A stretch of 64,000 nt of DNA, taken from contig NZ_FOCZ01000011.1 in the NCBI RefSeq assembly GCF_900110245.1, positions 124,001-188,000 of the forward strand. The letters run 5' to 3'. Each line of letters begins with the position of its first letter. Within the stretch, counting starts at the first letter, position 1. The stretch is from Niastella yeongjuensis (GTDB taxonomy: Bacteria; Bacteroidota; Bacteroidia; Chitinophagales; Chitinophagaceae). Made by a program: the position numbers and the translations under genes. The notes beneath the pieces were generated by a model. It saw nothing but the letters and a program-made list of their open reading frames with translations. It ran no database searches and was not told the DNA's origin. Positions 44,055 through 53,749 of this stretch are shown here, piece after piece.

Positions 44055-47000
44055 ATGCTGATCAAACGACTGGTGCCACTATGGATAATGGGTGTTCTTC
44101 TATTAACCACCCTGAAAGGAATAGCACAACAAAAAGGCCGGCAGGAAAAAGACCTGTCTCAAAACAACTGGAAACTATGGCTCGACACCGCCGCCACCTG
44201 GGAAAACGATTCGCTATATACCCCACCGGTCGACATTAGTAAACTCCCTGTTCACGAACCTACCGGTGGCTGGCAAACTTTACAAACAGCCAGTGGCCGC
44301 CTGGTTCATCTCCCCACTACTGTTGAAGAATATTACTGGGCCCGCAATGGCAACAATTTTGGACTGGCCGGAAATTATTTGGGCGTATCGTGGTTCACAA
44401 CCAATATAGCAGTTCCGCCAGCCATGAAAGGCAAACGCCTGGTGCTGCATTTTGAAAGCGCCCGCTTTCGTGCCGAAGTTTTTGTAAACAGAAAACTTTG
44501 CGGTTACGATGTAGTGCCCGGAACTCCATTCGATGTAGATATAACCGAAGCCGCAAAACCTGGCGCCAATAACGAAATAGCCATCCGCATCACCGATCCC
44601 AATGGCAACTTCGACTGGCGCGACAGCCAGAATTTTATGTGGGGCGCATACCGCACCCAACCCACCCATGGTTTTGGCGGCATTACCGGCAAAGTAAAAC
44701 TGGTAGCAACGGACCGTGTTTTCATCGATGACATTTTTGTAAAGAACAAACCCGCCATCACCGAAGTGGATGTACAGGTAACCGCGCAAAATACCAGCAT
44801 CAGTGCAGCGACTGGCAAGTACGTCGTTGACATCCGCGAAGCCTCCGCACAAAAAAGATCCGTGTTTCAACAGGTCATCACCGGTGTACAACTGGAACCC
44901 GGTGCCTCTACAAAAAACATCACCGTAAAACTGCCCGCAGCAAAATTGTGGAGCGTCGATAGTCCGAACCTGTATATAGCCACCGTTCGCTGGGAAGGCA
45001 GCAACAACACGCTCGACAGCACCGGACAGCGTTTCGGTTTCCGCTGGTTCGAAATAAAAGACATTGCTGGCGATCAACAATTCTATTTAAACAACAAACG
45101 TATTGTATTACGCACCTCTATCTCCTGGGGCTTTTGGCCAGAGAATGGTATTGCACCTTCAGATGAGCTGGCCAAAAAACAGGTCATGGATGCCAAACGC
45201 CTTGGTTTGAACATGCTTAATTTTCACCGTACCATCGGGCAACGTAATGTGCTCGATTATGCCGATGAACTGGGTCTGTTATACTTTGAAGAACCCGGTG
45301 GTAATTCATACCCTGATAACCTCTTCAACCCCAAAAACGACCTGGAGAAAAAACAAACTTTGTTCTACCTCACGGCCCGTACCGAAAAATTCCTGCGCAT
45401 GGTACGCCGCGACAGAAGCCATCCTGCCCTGATCATTTATAACATGCACAACGAGCGCGGCGCCCAGCCAACAGCCATCGACCGCGCTGAAATGATGGCC
45501 GGCCATACCCTGGATGATTCCCGCATTATCACCTATAACTCCTGCAACGGAAATATAAAACTGAACGAACCCGATCCTAAATACAAACTGCACCTGCTGC
45601 CCTTCGATACTACGTTCTATGACTATGGCTGGTTCGATCAGCACCATGCCGGTGGTCCCGGGGTGTACCACGACAACCTGTATTCCAACCCCACTTCCTA
45701 TGCAAAATATACCGATCACAAAAACGAGATCGACTACTGGGGCGAAGAAGGTGCCATTGGTACCCCACCCCGCCTGCAATTGATTCGTGATGCTATTTTA
45801 AAAAGAGGAAAAGACATTGGCTGGGAAACCGACAGCTACCTGAAATGGTACGATGGATATGATTCATTTCTTAAAAACAACGGATTCAGCAAAGACTTCC
45901 CTAATGTAGACAGCCTCACCCGTAAAATGGGTAATGTGGCTTATTATTATCAGGGCCGGGTGATCGAGAATGTTCGTATCAATAACATTACCGATGGGTA
46001 TGCCGTAAATGGTTGGGAAAGTATGAAGCTCGAAAACCACTCGGGCATTGTAGATAACTACCGTAACCTGAAAGGCGACCCCGAACTTATTGCCCAATAC
46101 AACCAGCCCTTATATGTGGCCGTTAAACTCAATCACAAAGTACTGGCCGTGGGCGATACCACTACCATCGATCTGTATCTTGTAAATGAAAAGAACATCA
46201 ACGGAAATTACAACCTCGAAGTATCAGCACGTAACGCCAAAGGCGAAACCGGCTGGCACAAAACCATTCCGGTTGAAGTGAAGGGCGGTGCGGTTTATGG
46301 ACAGTTATTATCAGCCGGCAATCCCTTCGCAGCGCCTGCTCCTGGTTATACCACCATTACAGCGAAACTGGTAAATGGCAGCACCATCCTTGCCACCGGG
46401 CAGGATGAGCTGTACGCGGTTCAACTGAATACCACCGGCATTCCGCAAGAAGTGCAATTGGCCGATACCAGCGGCGTGCTGAGTAATTATTTTAGCAGCA
46501 TTGGGTTCAAACCATTCAAAAACTACCGCGGAGGCAAACCCGAAGGCAAAGTACTGGTGATTGGCGCCTTTGAACCACAGCAAACCGGTAATCCACTGGT
46601 AACCGATATACTGGAATGGGTAAATAATGGCAATACTTTAATTGTTGTAAACAACAGCGAACATTGGGCCGACCACCTGGCAAAAAAAGAAGTATTCGAT
46701 TACCGCGGATCAAAAGTGCTGGGCACATCGTGGTATGGCGGTAATTATTTTTCCAAACAACATGCCTTGTTCAATGGCTTGCCCCAGGCTTGTGTCTTCA
46801 ACTGGGAGTACCAGTGTTTTGCAACGTATAATAAAAGCCGCTTAGGTTTGCGTTTGAATACCGGCGACTGTGTAGTAGCCTGCGTAAGCGACCACAAACC
46901 TGAGGTATTTTCAGCGTTAAGCATTATTCCACACGGCCGGGGTAAGATCATTGTATGTGCACTGGATATCTTCTCTTGTATCAAAGATGTAAAACTGGAA

Positions 47001-47114
47001 AAGAAGGCCGAAGGCGATGGGGAAAATGCCTCCCTGGCCACCTTCAATAACTCACAAAAGAACAGCGCCAATATTGTTGGCCAGCAATTACTGCTGAATA
47101 TGTTGAAGAATTAG
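44055..47114 (+). CDS. Secreted glycoside hydrolase family 2 protein
   Basis: A 1019-residue exported enzyme (signal peptide WIMGVLLLTTLKGIAQ). GH2 layout: sugar-binding jelly roll ~95-220 (YLGVSWFTTNIAVP, GGITGKVKLV), immunoglobulin-like domain ~225-335, TIM barrel from ~338 (FYLNNKRIVLRTSISWGFWP). The acid/base Glu467 lies in YNMHNERGA and the nucleophile Glu564 or 565 in DYWGEEGA. The C-terminal ~250 residues include a glutamine-amidotransferase-like/ThuA-like segment (GKVLVIGAFEPQQTG, ILEWVNNGNTLIVVNN), an unusual addition. Likely beta-galactosidase, beta-glucuronidase or a relative; substrate not determined. Confidence 0.88.
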   Translation: MLIKRLVPLWIMGVLLLTTLKGIAQQKGRQEKDLSQNNWKLWLDTAATWENDSLYTPPVDISKLPVHEPTGGWQTLQTASGRLVHLPTTVEEYYWARNGNNFGLAGNYLGVSWFTTNIAVPPAMKGKRLVLHFESARFRAEVFVNRKLCGYDVVPGTPFDVDITEAAKPGANNEIAIRITDPNGNFDWRDSQNFMWGAYRTQPTHGFGGITGKVKLVATDRVFIDDIFVKNKPAITEVDVQVTAQNTSISAATGKYVVDIREASAQKRSVFQQVITGVQLEPGASTKNITVKLPAAKLWSVDSPNLYIATVRWEGSNNTLDSTGQRFGFRWFEIKDIAGDQQFYLNNKRIVLRTSISWGFWPENGIAPSDELAKKQVMDAKRLGLNMLNFHRTIGQRNVLDYADELGLLYFEEPGGNSYPDNLFNPKNDLEKKQTLFYLTARTEKFLRMVRRDRSHPALIIYNMHNERGAQPTAIDRAEMMAGHTLDDSRIITYNSCNGNIKLNEPDPKYKLHLLPFDTTFYDYGWFDQHHAGGPGVYHDNLYSNPTSYAKYTDHKNEIDYWGEEGAIGTPPRLQLIRDAILKRGKDIGWETDSYLKWYDGYDSFLKNNGFSKDFPNVDSLTRKMGNVAYYYQGRVIENVRINNITDGYAVNGWESMKLENHSGIVDNYRNLKGDPELIAQYNQPLYVAVKLNHKVLAVGDTTTIDLYLVNEKNINGNYNLEVSARNAKGETGWHKTIPVEVKGGAVYGQLLSAGNPFAAPAPGYTTITAKLVNGSTILATGQDELYAVQLNTTGIPQEVQLADTSGVLSNYFSSIGFKPFKNYRGGKPEGKVLVIGAFEPQQTGNPLVTDILEWVNNGNTLIVVNNSEHWADHLAKKEVFDYRGSKVLGTSWYGGNYFSKQHALFNGLPQACVFNWEYQCFATYNKSRLGLRLNTGDCVVACVSDHKPEVFSALSIIPHGRGKIIVCALDIFSCIKDVKLEKKAEGDGENASLATFNNSQKNSANIVGQQLLLNMLKN

Positions 47115-47149
47115 CGACTTTTTGATATAGAAAATTTAGTTAATAAACT

Positions 47150-47177
47150 ATGGGGAGAAGGCCTAACTTCTCCCCAT
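47150..47177 (+). terminator. Hairpin after GH2
   Basis: Perfect 11-bp stem ATGGGGAGAAG / CTTCTCCCCAT with a 6-nt loop, 36 bp after the stop. No T run follows, so it may stabilise the 3' end rather than terminate. Confidence 0.5.
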
Positions 47178-47213
47178 CAGGACGCTACAGGGCGAAATAT
47201 CCCGTTTTCCCAC

Positions 47214-47221
47214 TACATTTG
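47214..47221 (+). promoter_or_regulatory. Candidate -7 element TACATTTG of accA
   Basis: Exact TAnnTTTG match in the gap upstream of accA. No clear TTG at -33, and it would give a ~205-nt leader. Confidence 0.35.
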
Positions 47222-47432
47222 CAACCTTTAAAAACCGGAAAGTATATCATAAATTCCCCGGGTGTACGTTAAATAGTGCTCATTAACAATGAGTTCTGAA
47301 AACGTAAGCGAAGTAAGCCGCTGTTTGTCAAAATCCGCGATTTTGCAGGCAGTCACGTGAAATGGGGCGTTTGTAGAAAACTTTCATAAAAAATCCTTCA
47401 TCCCTTAATTTTACAGCTTATTATCACTGCCT

Positions 47433-48410
47433 ATGCCGCAAGATAAAAACCGTCAGTTCCTGGATTTTGAAAAACCGATCAAAGATCTTTTTGATGATAT
47501 AGAAGGTTTGAAGCAAAAGGCCGAAAAGAGCAAACTGGATCTAACTGACCCTATTAAGAAACTCGAAGAGCGTGTGCTGGAAACCCGTAAGGCTATTACA
47601 CAAAACCTTACGCCCTGGCAAAAAGTGCAGTTGAGCCGCCACCCCGACCGTCCGTACACCATGAAATATATCTCCAAACTTTCCACCGATTTTGTGGAAC
47701 TGTTTGGCGACCGTAATGTTAAAGATGATAAGGCCATGGTGGGTGGTTTCGCCAACCTCGATGGTCAAACCGTAATGATCATTGGTCAGCAAAAGGGTAT
47801 CAATACCAAGGCGCGTCAATTGCGCAATTTTGGCATGGCTAATCCGGAAGGATATCGCAAAGCCCTGCGGCTGATGAAACTGGCTGAGAAGTTCGACAAA
47901 CCAATTATAACCCTCATCGATACGCCCGGTGCCTACCCAGGTCTCGAAGCGGAAGAAAGAGGACAGGGTGAAGCCATTGCCCGTAACATTTATGAAATGA
48001 TGCGGCTTAAAGTACCGGTGGTGTGTGTGATCATTGGTGAGGGAGCCTCCGGCGGTGCTATGGGAATTGGCGTTGGCGACAAAGTGTTCATGCTTGAAAA
48101 TACCTGGTATACAGTTATTTCACCTGAAAGCTGCAGCTCCATTCTTTGGCGCAGCTGGGACCAGAAAGAAAAAGCAGCCGAACAGTTAAAACTCACTGCC
48201 GATTATATGCATGAATTTGGATTAATTGATGGTATCATTCCCGAGCCTGTAGGCGGCGCTCATTGGAATTACGATGAGGCTGCGGGCTTATTGAAACCTT
48301 ACCTCATTAACACCATCAACGAGCTGAAGGCGATGGATCCTGAAGAGCGTGTTCGAAAGCGAATCGATAAGTTTAGCAAGATGGGCTTCTGGGACGAATT
48401 ACCGGCCTAG
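47433..48410 (+). CDS. accA: Acetyl-CoA carboxylase carboxyltransferase subunit alpha
   Basis: A 325-residue protein matching AccA over its full length. N-terminal coiled region ([20 protein letters not shown]), then [39 protein letters not shown] and [26 protein letters not shown], with the oxyanion glycines in [16 protein letters not shown]. With AccD it transfers carboxyl from biotin to acetyl-CoA, the committed step of fatty-acid synthesis. It stands alone with no other acc gene near. Start supported by the conserved N-terminus. Confidence 0.97.
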   Translation: MPQDKNRQFLDFEKPIKDLFDDIEGLKQKAEKSKLDLTDPIKKLEERVLETRKAITQNLTPWQKVQLSRHPDRPYTMKYISKLSTDFVELFGDRNVKDDKAMVGGFANLDGQTVMIIGQQKGINTKARQLRNFGMANPEGYRKALRLMKLAEKFDKPIITLIDTPGAYPGLEAEERGQGEAIARNIYEMMRLKVPVVCVIIGEGASGGAMGIGVGDKVFMLENTWYTVISPESCSSILWRSWDQKEKAAEQLKLTADYMHEFGLIDGIIPEPVGGAHWNYDEAAGLLKPYLINTINELKAMDPEERVRKRIDKFSKMGFWDELPA

Positions 48411-48589
48411 TTGTCTTTGAGTGAATTTGCTTTATCCGCCGAAACTTTGGTGTAGGCGGAACCAGCTATAACATCACTGGTCATCACCGGTTGTGTCACT
48501 CACTTGTACATTCTTATCGTTACTCAGCTTATACCAACATTCAAAACTTAAATCGCTCCCGGTACATTATCGGGCCCAACCTTAAGATT

Positions 48590-49474
48590 ATGTCTCTTCG
48601 TCAATCATTATATGGCACCGGCGTGGCACTGGTCACCCCGTTCAAATCAAATACAGAAGTCGATCTCGATGCGTTAAGCAAAGTCATTGACCATGTTATC
48701 GATGGTGGAACTGAATATGTGGTAACACTCGGCACCACTGGTGAAACTCCTACCCTCAGCAAAGAAGAAAAGATCGCAATTGTTCGGTTTACTTATGAGA
48801 AAGTAAACAACCGCGTTCCCGTGGTAGTGGGCATCGGTGGTAACAACACCGCTGAATTAATAAAAGAACTGGAAACTTTCCCTTTAGATAAAGCGACCGC
48901 TGTTTTAAGCGCCAGCCCTTATTATAACAAACCTTCGCAGGAAGGCATCTTCCAGCACTACAAAGCGCTGGCAGCCGCTTCGCCTAAACCAATATTGCTG
49001 TACAATGTTCCAGGCCGCACCGGTCGTAACATGACTGCCGCCACTACCCTGCGTCTGGCTAATGAAGTGGCCAATATTGGTGGTATTAAAGAAGCCAGCG
49101 GCGATATGGCCCAGTGCATGCAGATCCTGCGCGACCGCCCCGAGAACTTCCTGGTAGTAAGTGGCGACGACGCCCTGGTTTTACCGCAAATTGCCTGTGG
49201 AATGGATGGTGTGATCAGCGTAGCCGCCAATGCCTTCCCCAAACAGTTCACCCACATGGTGCGCCAGTGTTTGAAAGGCGATTTCAAAGCAGCCAAATCG
49301 CTGAATGATGTGCTGATCCAGGCTTACGAACTGATGTTTGCTGAAAACAATCCAGCCGGCGTAAAAGCATTTATGGCTGACCTGAACCTGCTCGAAAACG
49401 CCCTGCGTTTACCCATGTTGCCGTTGAGTGAAGGATTGCATGAGCAGGTGAAAGCGTTCCTGAAAAACAATTAG
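48590..49474 (+). CDS. dapA: 4-hydroxy-tetrahydrodipicolinate synthase
   Basis: A 294-residue TIM-barrel enzyme from the ATG at SLRQSLYGTGVALVTPFK; the longer frame adds 33 untypical residues. It condenses pyruvate with aspartate semialdehyde in lysine and diaminopimelate synthesis. Visible sites: TTGETPTLSKEEK (substrate loop), catalytic Tyr in SPYYNKPSQEG, Schiff-base Lys in IGGIKEASGD, and GDDALVLPQIACGMDG. Cytoplasmic. It follows accA by 179 bp and ends in a strong terminator. Confidence 0.97.
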   Translation: MSLRQSLYGTGVALVTPFKSNTEVDLDALSKVIDHVIDGGTEYVVTLGTTGETPTLSKEEKIAIVRFTYEKVNNRVPVVVGIGGNNTAELIKELETFPLDKATAVLSASPYYNKPSQEGIFQHYKALAAASPKPILLYNVPGRTGRNMTAATTLRLANEVANIGGIKEASGDMAQCMQILRDRPENFLVVSGDDALVLPQIACGMDGVISVAANAFPKQFTHMVRQCLKGDFKAAKSLNDVLIQAYELMFAENNPAGVKAFMADLNLLENALRLPMLPLSEGLHEQVKAFLKNN

Positions 49475-49495
49475 AAATATTTAATATTGAATTTT

Positions 49496-49530
49496 AAATG
49501 TCGAATGTTGCAATACACATTCGACATTTT
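49496..49530. terminator. Bidirectional terminator between dapA and rnz
   Basis: AAATGTCGAATGT and ACATTCGACATTT form a 13-bp stem followed by T on both strands, between converging genes. Confidence 0.8.
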
Positions 49531-49546
49531 CATTTAAAGAAGTCAT

Positions 49547-50458
49547 TTATTTAAGTGGGGCTCTAAAAGTCACGCCTTCCAACGCCAGACTGGTATTGGG
49601 GAATACCTCGATCGCTTCCTGTTCAAACACCTCCAGCTTATCGTATTTAGAACTAAAATGACCAATGAGCAAACGGCCTACGTTGGCGTTCTTGGCTATA
49701 CGGGCAGCCTGATTGGTGGTGGAATGAAAACGCATGGCCGCTCTTGTTTCCAGGTCTTTTAAATAAGTGGTTTCGTGGTATAACAGATCAACCCCTTTTA
49801 CCTTTTCTATCAATTCTTCATCGTAAATGGTATCGGCACAATAGGCATATGACAACGGTTTCACCCCCGGATTGGTTACCCATTCGTTTTCTATCACCTC
49901 ACCTGCTTTGGTGGTATAATTCTCACCCCATTTCAGCCGGTCGTAAAATGCGGCTGGTACACCGTATTCAATCGCCTTTTCAGGATTTACGCGGCGGGGT
50001 GCCCGTACCTGGTCAAATCGGAAACCCCAGCAGGGGATGCGGTGTTTGGTGGCGAAACAGGTTACCTTAAATTTATCATTCTGCACAATTACCCCTTCTC
50101 CTTCCAGCGGATGAAAATGCAAGGGATACGACAATTGATTGGAGGCAGCTTCCAGTTGCAGGTCCAGTATTTGTTTTAAGGGAGCCGGGGCGAACAAATG
50201 CAGCTCGTTTTCGCGATGCAGCAGGCCCATGCTGTGTAATAAACCCGGTAAACCAAAATAATGGTCACCGTGCAGGTGGGAAATGAAAATATAGTTGATC
50301 CGTGACCAGCGAATGCGGTATTTCACCAATTGTTGCTGGGTACCTTCCCCACTATCAACCAGGAACAGATTATCATCCAGCGTCACCACTTGTGACGTGG
50401 GATGCCGGTCGTACGCCGGTAAAGCAGAATTATTTCCCAGTATAGTAACTGCCAGCAT
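49547..50458 (-). CDS. rnz: Ribonuclease Z
   Basis: A 303-residue metallo-beta-lactamase-fold endonuclease that trims tRNA 3' ends. Short (bacterial) RNase Z form. Motifs: FLVDSGEGTQQQLVKY (GEGTQ), FISHLHGDHYFGLPGLL (HxHxDH metal site), a substrate exosite-like insert, SYAYCADT (Asp ligand) and LIGHFSSKY (last His). Relevant because the tRNA-Asp here does not encode CCA, so RNase Z processing is needed. Starts LAVTILGNNSALPAYDRHPT, typical. Confidence 0.96.
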   Translation of the reverse strand: MLAVTILGNNSALPAYDRHPTSQVVTLDDNLFLVDSGEGTQQQLVKYRIRWSRINYIFISHLHGDHYFGLPGLLHSMGLLHRENELHLFAPAPLKQILDLQLEAASNQLSYPLHFHPLEGEGVIVQNDKFKVTCFATKHRIPCWGFRFDQVRAPRRVNPEKAIEYGVPAAFYDRLKWGENYTTKAGEVIENEWVTNPGVKPLSYAYCADTIYDEELIEKVKGVDLLYHETTYLKDLETRAAMRFHSTTNQAARIAKNANVGRLLIGHFSSKYDKLEVFEQEAIEVFPNTSLALEGVTFRAPLK

Positions 50459-50527
50459 TCAATTCGTTAAAGGGTGATCATTTTGTTTAAGACGTCCTCA
50501 TAAGTCATTCTGCTGCATTTCCTTGTA

Positions 50528-50535
50528 CAAATTTA
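50528..50535 (-). promoter_or_regulatory. Candidate -7 element (TAAATTTG) of rnz
   Basis: Reverse-strand exact TAnnTTTG 70 bp upstream of the rnz start. No TTG at the expected -33 distance. Confidence 0.3.
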
Positions 50536-50602
50536 TGTAATAGCCGCATAACCTGTCACGCTCTTATTACCTCCTTATTACATTATACTTACATAACGTA
50601 AA

Positions 50603-51025
50603 TCAATACCGCGCAATTGTATGCACAATGTCGGCCAGGTAGCTTTTACCAAATAAATTCAGGTGAATAAGCAAGGGGTATAAATTGCATACCTTCCATT
50701 GCTGTCTGTAATTAACAGGCAGGCGGTAATGATAGTTGTAACTTTCATAAAACAGGTTGTCGAATCCGCCAAACAGCGTGGTCATGGCGATATCAATACT
50801 GCGGTGGCCAAAAAATTGCTTTACCTGGACCGGCTCCGGTAATTGACGGTTAACAGCCAGTTTTACCTGTGGCAACAGCCTTTGCTGTATAAAAAAATCA
50901 ATCCAGTTATCAGTAAGTTGATTGCTTTGCGGCAGCGAGCCCATGTAATTGTCGGTAGCCAGTCTAAACTGTTTGCCCTGCACCTGATGTAAAGCGGTCA
51001 GTTGATATGTAAGGGGGCCTTACGA
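50603..51025 (-). pseudogene. Fructosamine kinase family remnant lacking catalytic core
   Basis: The frame carries two recognisable pieces of fructosamine/ketosamine-3-kinase: LATDNYMGSLPQSNQLTDNW and WIDFFIQQRLLPQVKLAVNR, then without a break FGHRSIDIAMTTLFGGFDNL and YPLLIHLNLFGKSYLADI. In intact relatives ~80-100 residues with the HGDLWSGN catalytic loop and the metal aspartate lie between. They have been deleted in frame here, and the N-terminal ATP-binding lobe is also absent (stop codon just upstream). It cannot phosphorylate. The downstream piece is well conserved, so the loss may be recent. Confidence 0.8.
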
Positions 51026-51039
51026 ACTTACAAACCCAT

Positions 51040-52035
51040 TCACGACAACAACAATTTACACTCGTGTAATAATCTTTCTTTACTGACTGCTGCCGTACCT
51101 ACCTCTTCACAAACCAATCCACCGGCAATATTGGCCACTTCAGCCATCAGGTCAATCCGTTTGGTAGCAGCATAGATCAGAGAGGCTACAGCAATCACCG
51201 TATCGCCGGCGCCCGATACATCGGCAATATTCCGTAAATGTGAGGGGATGATCTTTGAGTCGCTGTTCTCCTGGTAAAACACGCCTTTTTCTGACAGCGT
51301 GATAAAGGAAATAGCGTGTTGTAATTTCTTTTGTAATTGCTGATGAATATCGTTCAGGGTATTCAGGTTGATATCATCCAACAACAGGTTCAAACCATCT
51401 TTTACTTCTTTCAAATTAGGTTTGAAGATGTCGACGCCCTGGTAGCTGAAGAAGTTTTTTCGTTTGGGATCCACCGTGGTAATAACGCCATGTTGTTTAC
51501 ACAGGGCCGTTACTTCTTTTATCACGCGTTCGGTCAATACGCCTTTATTGTAATCTTCAAAGATGATCACCTGTGGCTTTTCGCTGGTAATATACTGGCG
51601 TACTTTTTCCAGCAGGGCATTCTCATCATCGGTGCTCAGGTCCTTGGTGATCTCGGCATCCAGCCGCATCATTTGCTGGTTACGGCTTATGATGCGCGTT
51701 TTGGCAGTAGTTATACGGGAGGGTTGTTTGGCTACCCAGTTTGTGTTGATGTGGTATTCATTAAACAGGTCGGTTAAGGTATGGCCATTTTCGTCATCCC
51801 CCATCACCGACAGTACCGACACCTGGGAACCCAGGGCCGCCAGGTTCAATGCCACATTGCCGGCCCCACCTATACGATGTTCTTTTTTGTCAAGTGCTAC
51901 TACCGGCACCGGCGCTTCGGGCGAAATCCTTTCCACATGGCCCCACCAGTAAATATCCAGCATCACATCACCTATTACACCTGCCTTGATATTAGAAAAA
52001 CCTTCAAAAAGTTTATTGAAATCTACTTTGCTCAT
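51040..52035 (-). CDS. D-glycero-beta-D-manno-heptose-7-phosphate kinase (RfaE1-like, PfkB family)
   Basis: A 331-residue sugar kinase from the ATG at SKVDFNKLFEGFSNIKAGVI; the longer frame runs into an intergenic repeat. PfkB signs: KAGVIGDVMLDIYWWGHVER, RIGGAGNVALNLAALG, and the catalytic DVSGAGDTVIAVASLIYA. It corresponds to the kinase half of HldE; the adenylyltransferase domain is absent, as in organisms with separate rfaE1/rfaE2. It makes heptose-1,7-bisphosphate for LPS core or surface glycan. Family certain; the heptose substrate is inferred from overall similarity. Confidence 0.85.
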   Translation of the reverse strand: MSKVDFNKLFEGFSNIKAGVIGDVMLDIYWWGHVERISPEAPVPVVALDKKEHRIGGAGNVALNLAALGSQVSVLSVMGDDENGHTLTDLFNEYHINTNWVAKQPSRITTAKTRIISRNQQMMRLDAEITKDLSTDDENALLEKVRQYITSEKPQVIIFEDYNKGVLTERVIKEVTALCKQHGVITTVDPKRKNFFSYQGVDIFKPNLKEVKDGLNLLLDDINLNTLNDIHQQLQKKLQHAISFITLSEKGVFYQENSDSKIIPSHLRNIADVSGAGDTVIAVASLIYAATKRIDLMAEVANIAGGLVCEEVGTAAVSKERLLHECKLLLS

Positions 52036-52047
52036 ATTACATCTGTT

Positions 52048-52104
52048 CCAGGTTACAAGTTTCAGGTTACAAGTCCCTGGCACCTGTAACCTGGAACCTG
52101 TAAC
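52048..52104. repeat. Imperfect inverted repeat of CAGGTTACA units
   Basis: Arms GGTTACAAGTTTCAGGTTAC and CTGTAACCTGGAACCTGTAA contain two units each of CAGGTTACA or its complement. It lies between the permease and the kinase gene and could act as the permease terminator. Units of this kind recur in Bacteroidota intergenic regions. Confidence 0.6.
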
Positions 52105-53534
52105 TAGGCCTTTTTATTTCGCACTGCAATATAGTACAAAGGAACGCCTGTTAAAACAATTCCCAGCCCAATACCGGCGTAAAGTGGTTTCATTTGTATA
52201 AGGAAAACGCTAAATACTAAAGCGAGAATGATATAAATAATGGGCAGTACCGGGTAGCCAAAGGCTTTATAAGGCCGTTCTGCATCCGGGCGCTTTTTGC
52301 GTAAAATAAAGATGCCTATAATGGTTATCGCATAAAAAAGTACGGCCACAAAAGCGATCATATCCAGCAGGTCGCCATAACTACCGCTCAAACACAGGAT
52401 ACCCGCCATAGCGGCCTGGATCCACAAAGCGAATTCGGGAACTGCATTTTTATTTAATGTGCCGGTTTTCTTAAAGAACAGGCCATCTTTAGCCATGGTA
52501 TAATATACACGGGCACCGGCCAGTATCAGTCCATTGTTACAACCAAAGGTGCTGATCATGATCATCACCGCAATTACATAAGCGCCAATTTCACCAAAAA
52601 TAGAAGTAGCCGCCGCCACTGCTACCCGCTCTCCTTCCGGGTAAGCAATATGGCTTAAGGGAAGTACATTCAGGTACATGAGGTTGGCTGTTACATAAAT
52701 TACAGTTACGATCAGGGTACCCAAAAACAGGCTTAACCCGATGTTTCTTTTTGGGTTCTTTATTTCCCCCGCAATAAAGGTTACATTATTCCAGCTATCA
52801 CTGCTGAAAATAGAACCTACCATCGCCGCAGCAATGGCGCCAATTAAAGCAGTACCGCCAATGGGCAGCCACTGGCCATCTTTAATAAAGTTTCCCTTAT
52901 CATCCTGTTGCAGGTGGGTTGCATTCATACCTGTTTGCCAGTTCTCACTCCAAAAACTGTGTTTTACCAGTAAGAACCCTAATATGATCAGGCCGAATAA
53001 GGACAATAGTTTTACGGTAGTAAATGTAGTTTGAATGATCTTGCCGCCTTTAATACCCTTGGTGTTGGTATACGTAAGAAATACAATTAGCGCAATGGCC
53101 AACACCTGTGCAGCAGAGATCTTCAGTTTGCCTATGGTCAAAAGGATGTTGGTTTCACCCAACTCTGGTATTAGATAAGCCGTATAGCGACTAAAGGCTA
53201 CGGCTACTGCTGCAATGGTGGCAGTTTGTATTACTGCAAAAAAGCTCCAGCCATACAGAAAGCCGGCCAATGGATTAAATGCTTCTTTAAGATATACATA
53301 CTGGCCGCCTGCTTTAGGAAACATGCCGCTCAGTTCACCATAGCTTACTGCCGCGGTGATGGTCATAAAACCGGTGATCAGCCAAACGGCGATCATCCAG
53401 CCGGCGCTGCCTACGTTGCGGGTAATATCTGAACTAACGATAAAAATACCCGAACCGATCATTGAACCGGCTACCACCATGGTAGCGTCCACTAAACTAA
53501 GAGATGGTTTAAATGTAGAAGCGTGTTCTGCCAT
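52104..53534 (-). CDS. APC family amino acid permease
   Basis: A 476-residue inner-membrane transporter with ~12 TM helices. Conserved APC segments: LVDATMVVAGSMIGSGIFIV (TM1 with the GSGIF glycine break), MTITAAVSYGELSGMFPKAGGQYVYL, and the TM6 region SWNNVTFIAGEIKNPKRNIG. It resembles the LAT/YhdG-type broad-range amino-acid exchangers; the substrate is not readable. It is separated from OmpH upstream by a terminator. Confidence 0.9.
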   Translation of the reverse strand: MAEHASTFKPSLSLVDATMVVAGSMIGSGIFIVSSDITRNVGSAGWMIAVWLITGFMTITAAVSYGELSGMFPKAGGQYVYLKEAFNPLAGFLYGWSFFAVIQTATIAAVAVAFSRYTAYLIPELGETNILLTIGKLKISAAQVLAIALIVFLTYTNTKGIKGGKIIQTTFTTVKLLSLFGLIILGFLLVKHSFWSENWQTGMNATHLQQDDKGNFIKDGQWLPIGGTALIGAIAAAMVGSIFSSDSWNNVTFIAGEIKNPKRNIGLSLFLGTLIVTVIYVTANLMYLNVLPLSHIAYPEGERVAVAAATSIFGEIGAYVIAVMIMISTFGCNNGLILAGARVYYTMAKDGLFFKKTGTLNKNAVPEFALWIQAAMAGILCLSGSYGDLLDMIAFVAVLFYAITIIGIFILRKKRPDAERPYKAFGYPVLPIIYIILALVFSVFLIQMKPLYAGIGLGIVLTGVPLYYIAVRNKKA

Positions 53535-53646
53535 ATTAGGTAGATAATGGTAAGTAAATCAGGTTTTAATCCGCTCAAGATAGGGAATCTAATTCGAATA
53601 GCAGATACACCAAATTTCCACAATTTGGGGAATATGATAAAAGCAA

Positions 53647-53697
53647 AAAGCCCACAACTTAAAGCAAATACATATTACTTTAAACTGTAGGCTTTTA
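53647..53697 (-). terminator. Terminator of the OmpH gene
   Basis: AAAAGCC..ACA..TTAAAG and CTTTAA..TGTAGGCTTTT form an interrupted long stem with A/T runs, 53 bp after the OmpH stop. Confidence 0.65.
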
Positions 53698-53749
53698 CCT
53701 GTAAGCGTCAGGCTTTCCGCTTTGGAGCTTCACGCTCAACGCTAATGGC

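Noticed and set aside
44280-45080. 266-codon minus-strand frame inside the GH2 gene
   Set aside because: Antisense shadow of a well-supported glycoside hydrolase.
47280-47365. 23-codon frame (SSENVSEVSRCLSK) upstream of accA as a leader peptide
   Set aside because: No run of a regulated amino acid and no attenuator hairpins; likely chance.
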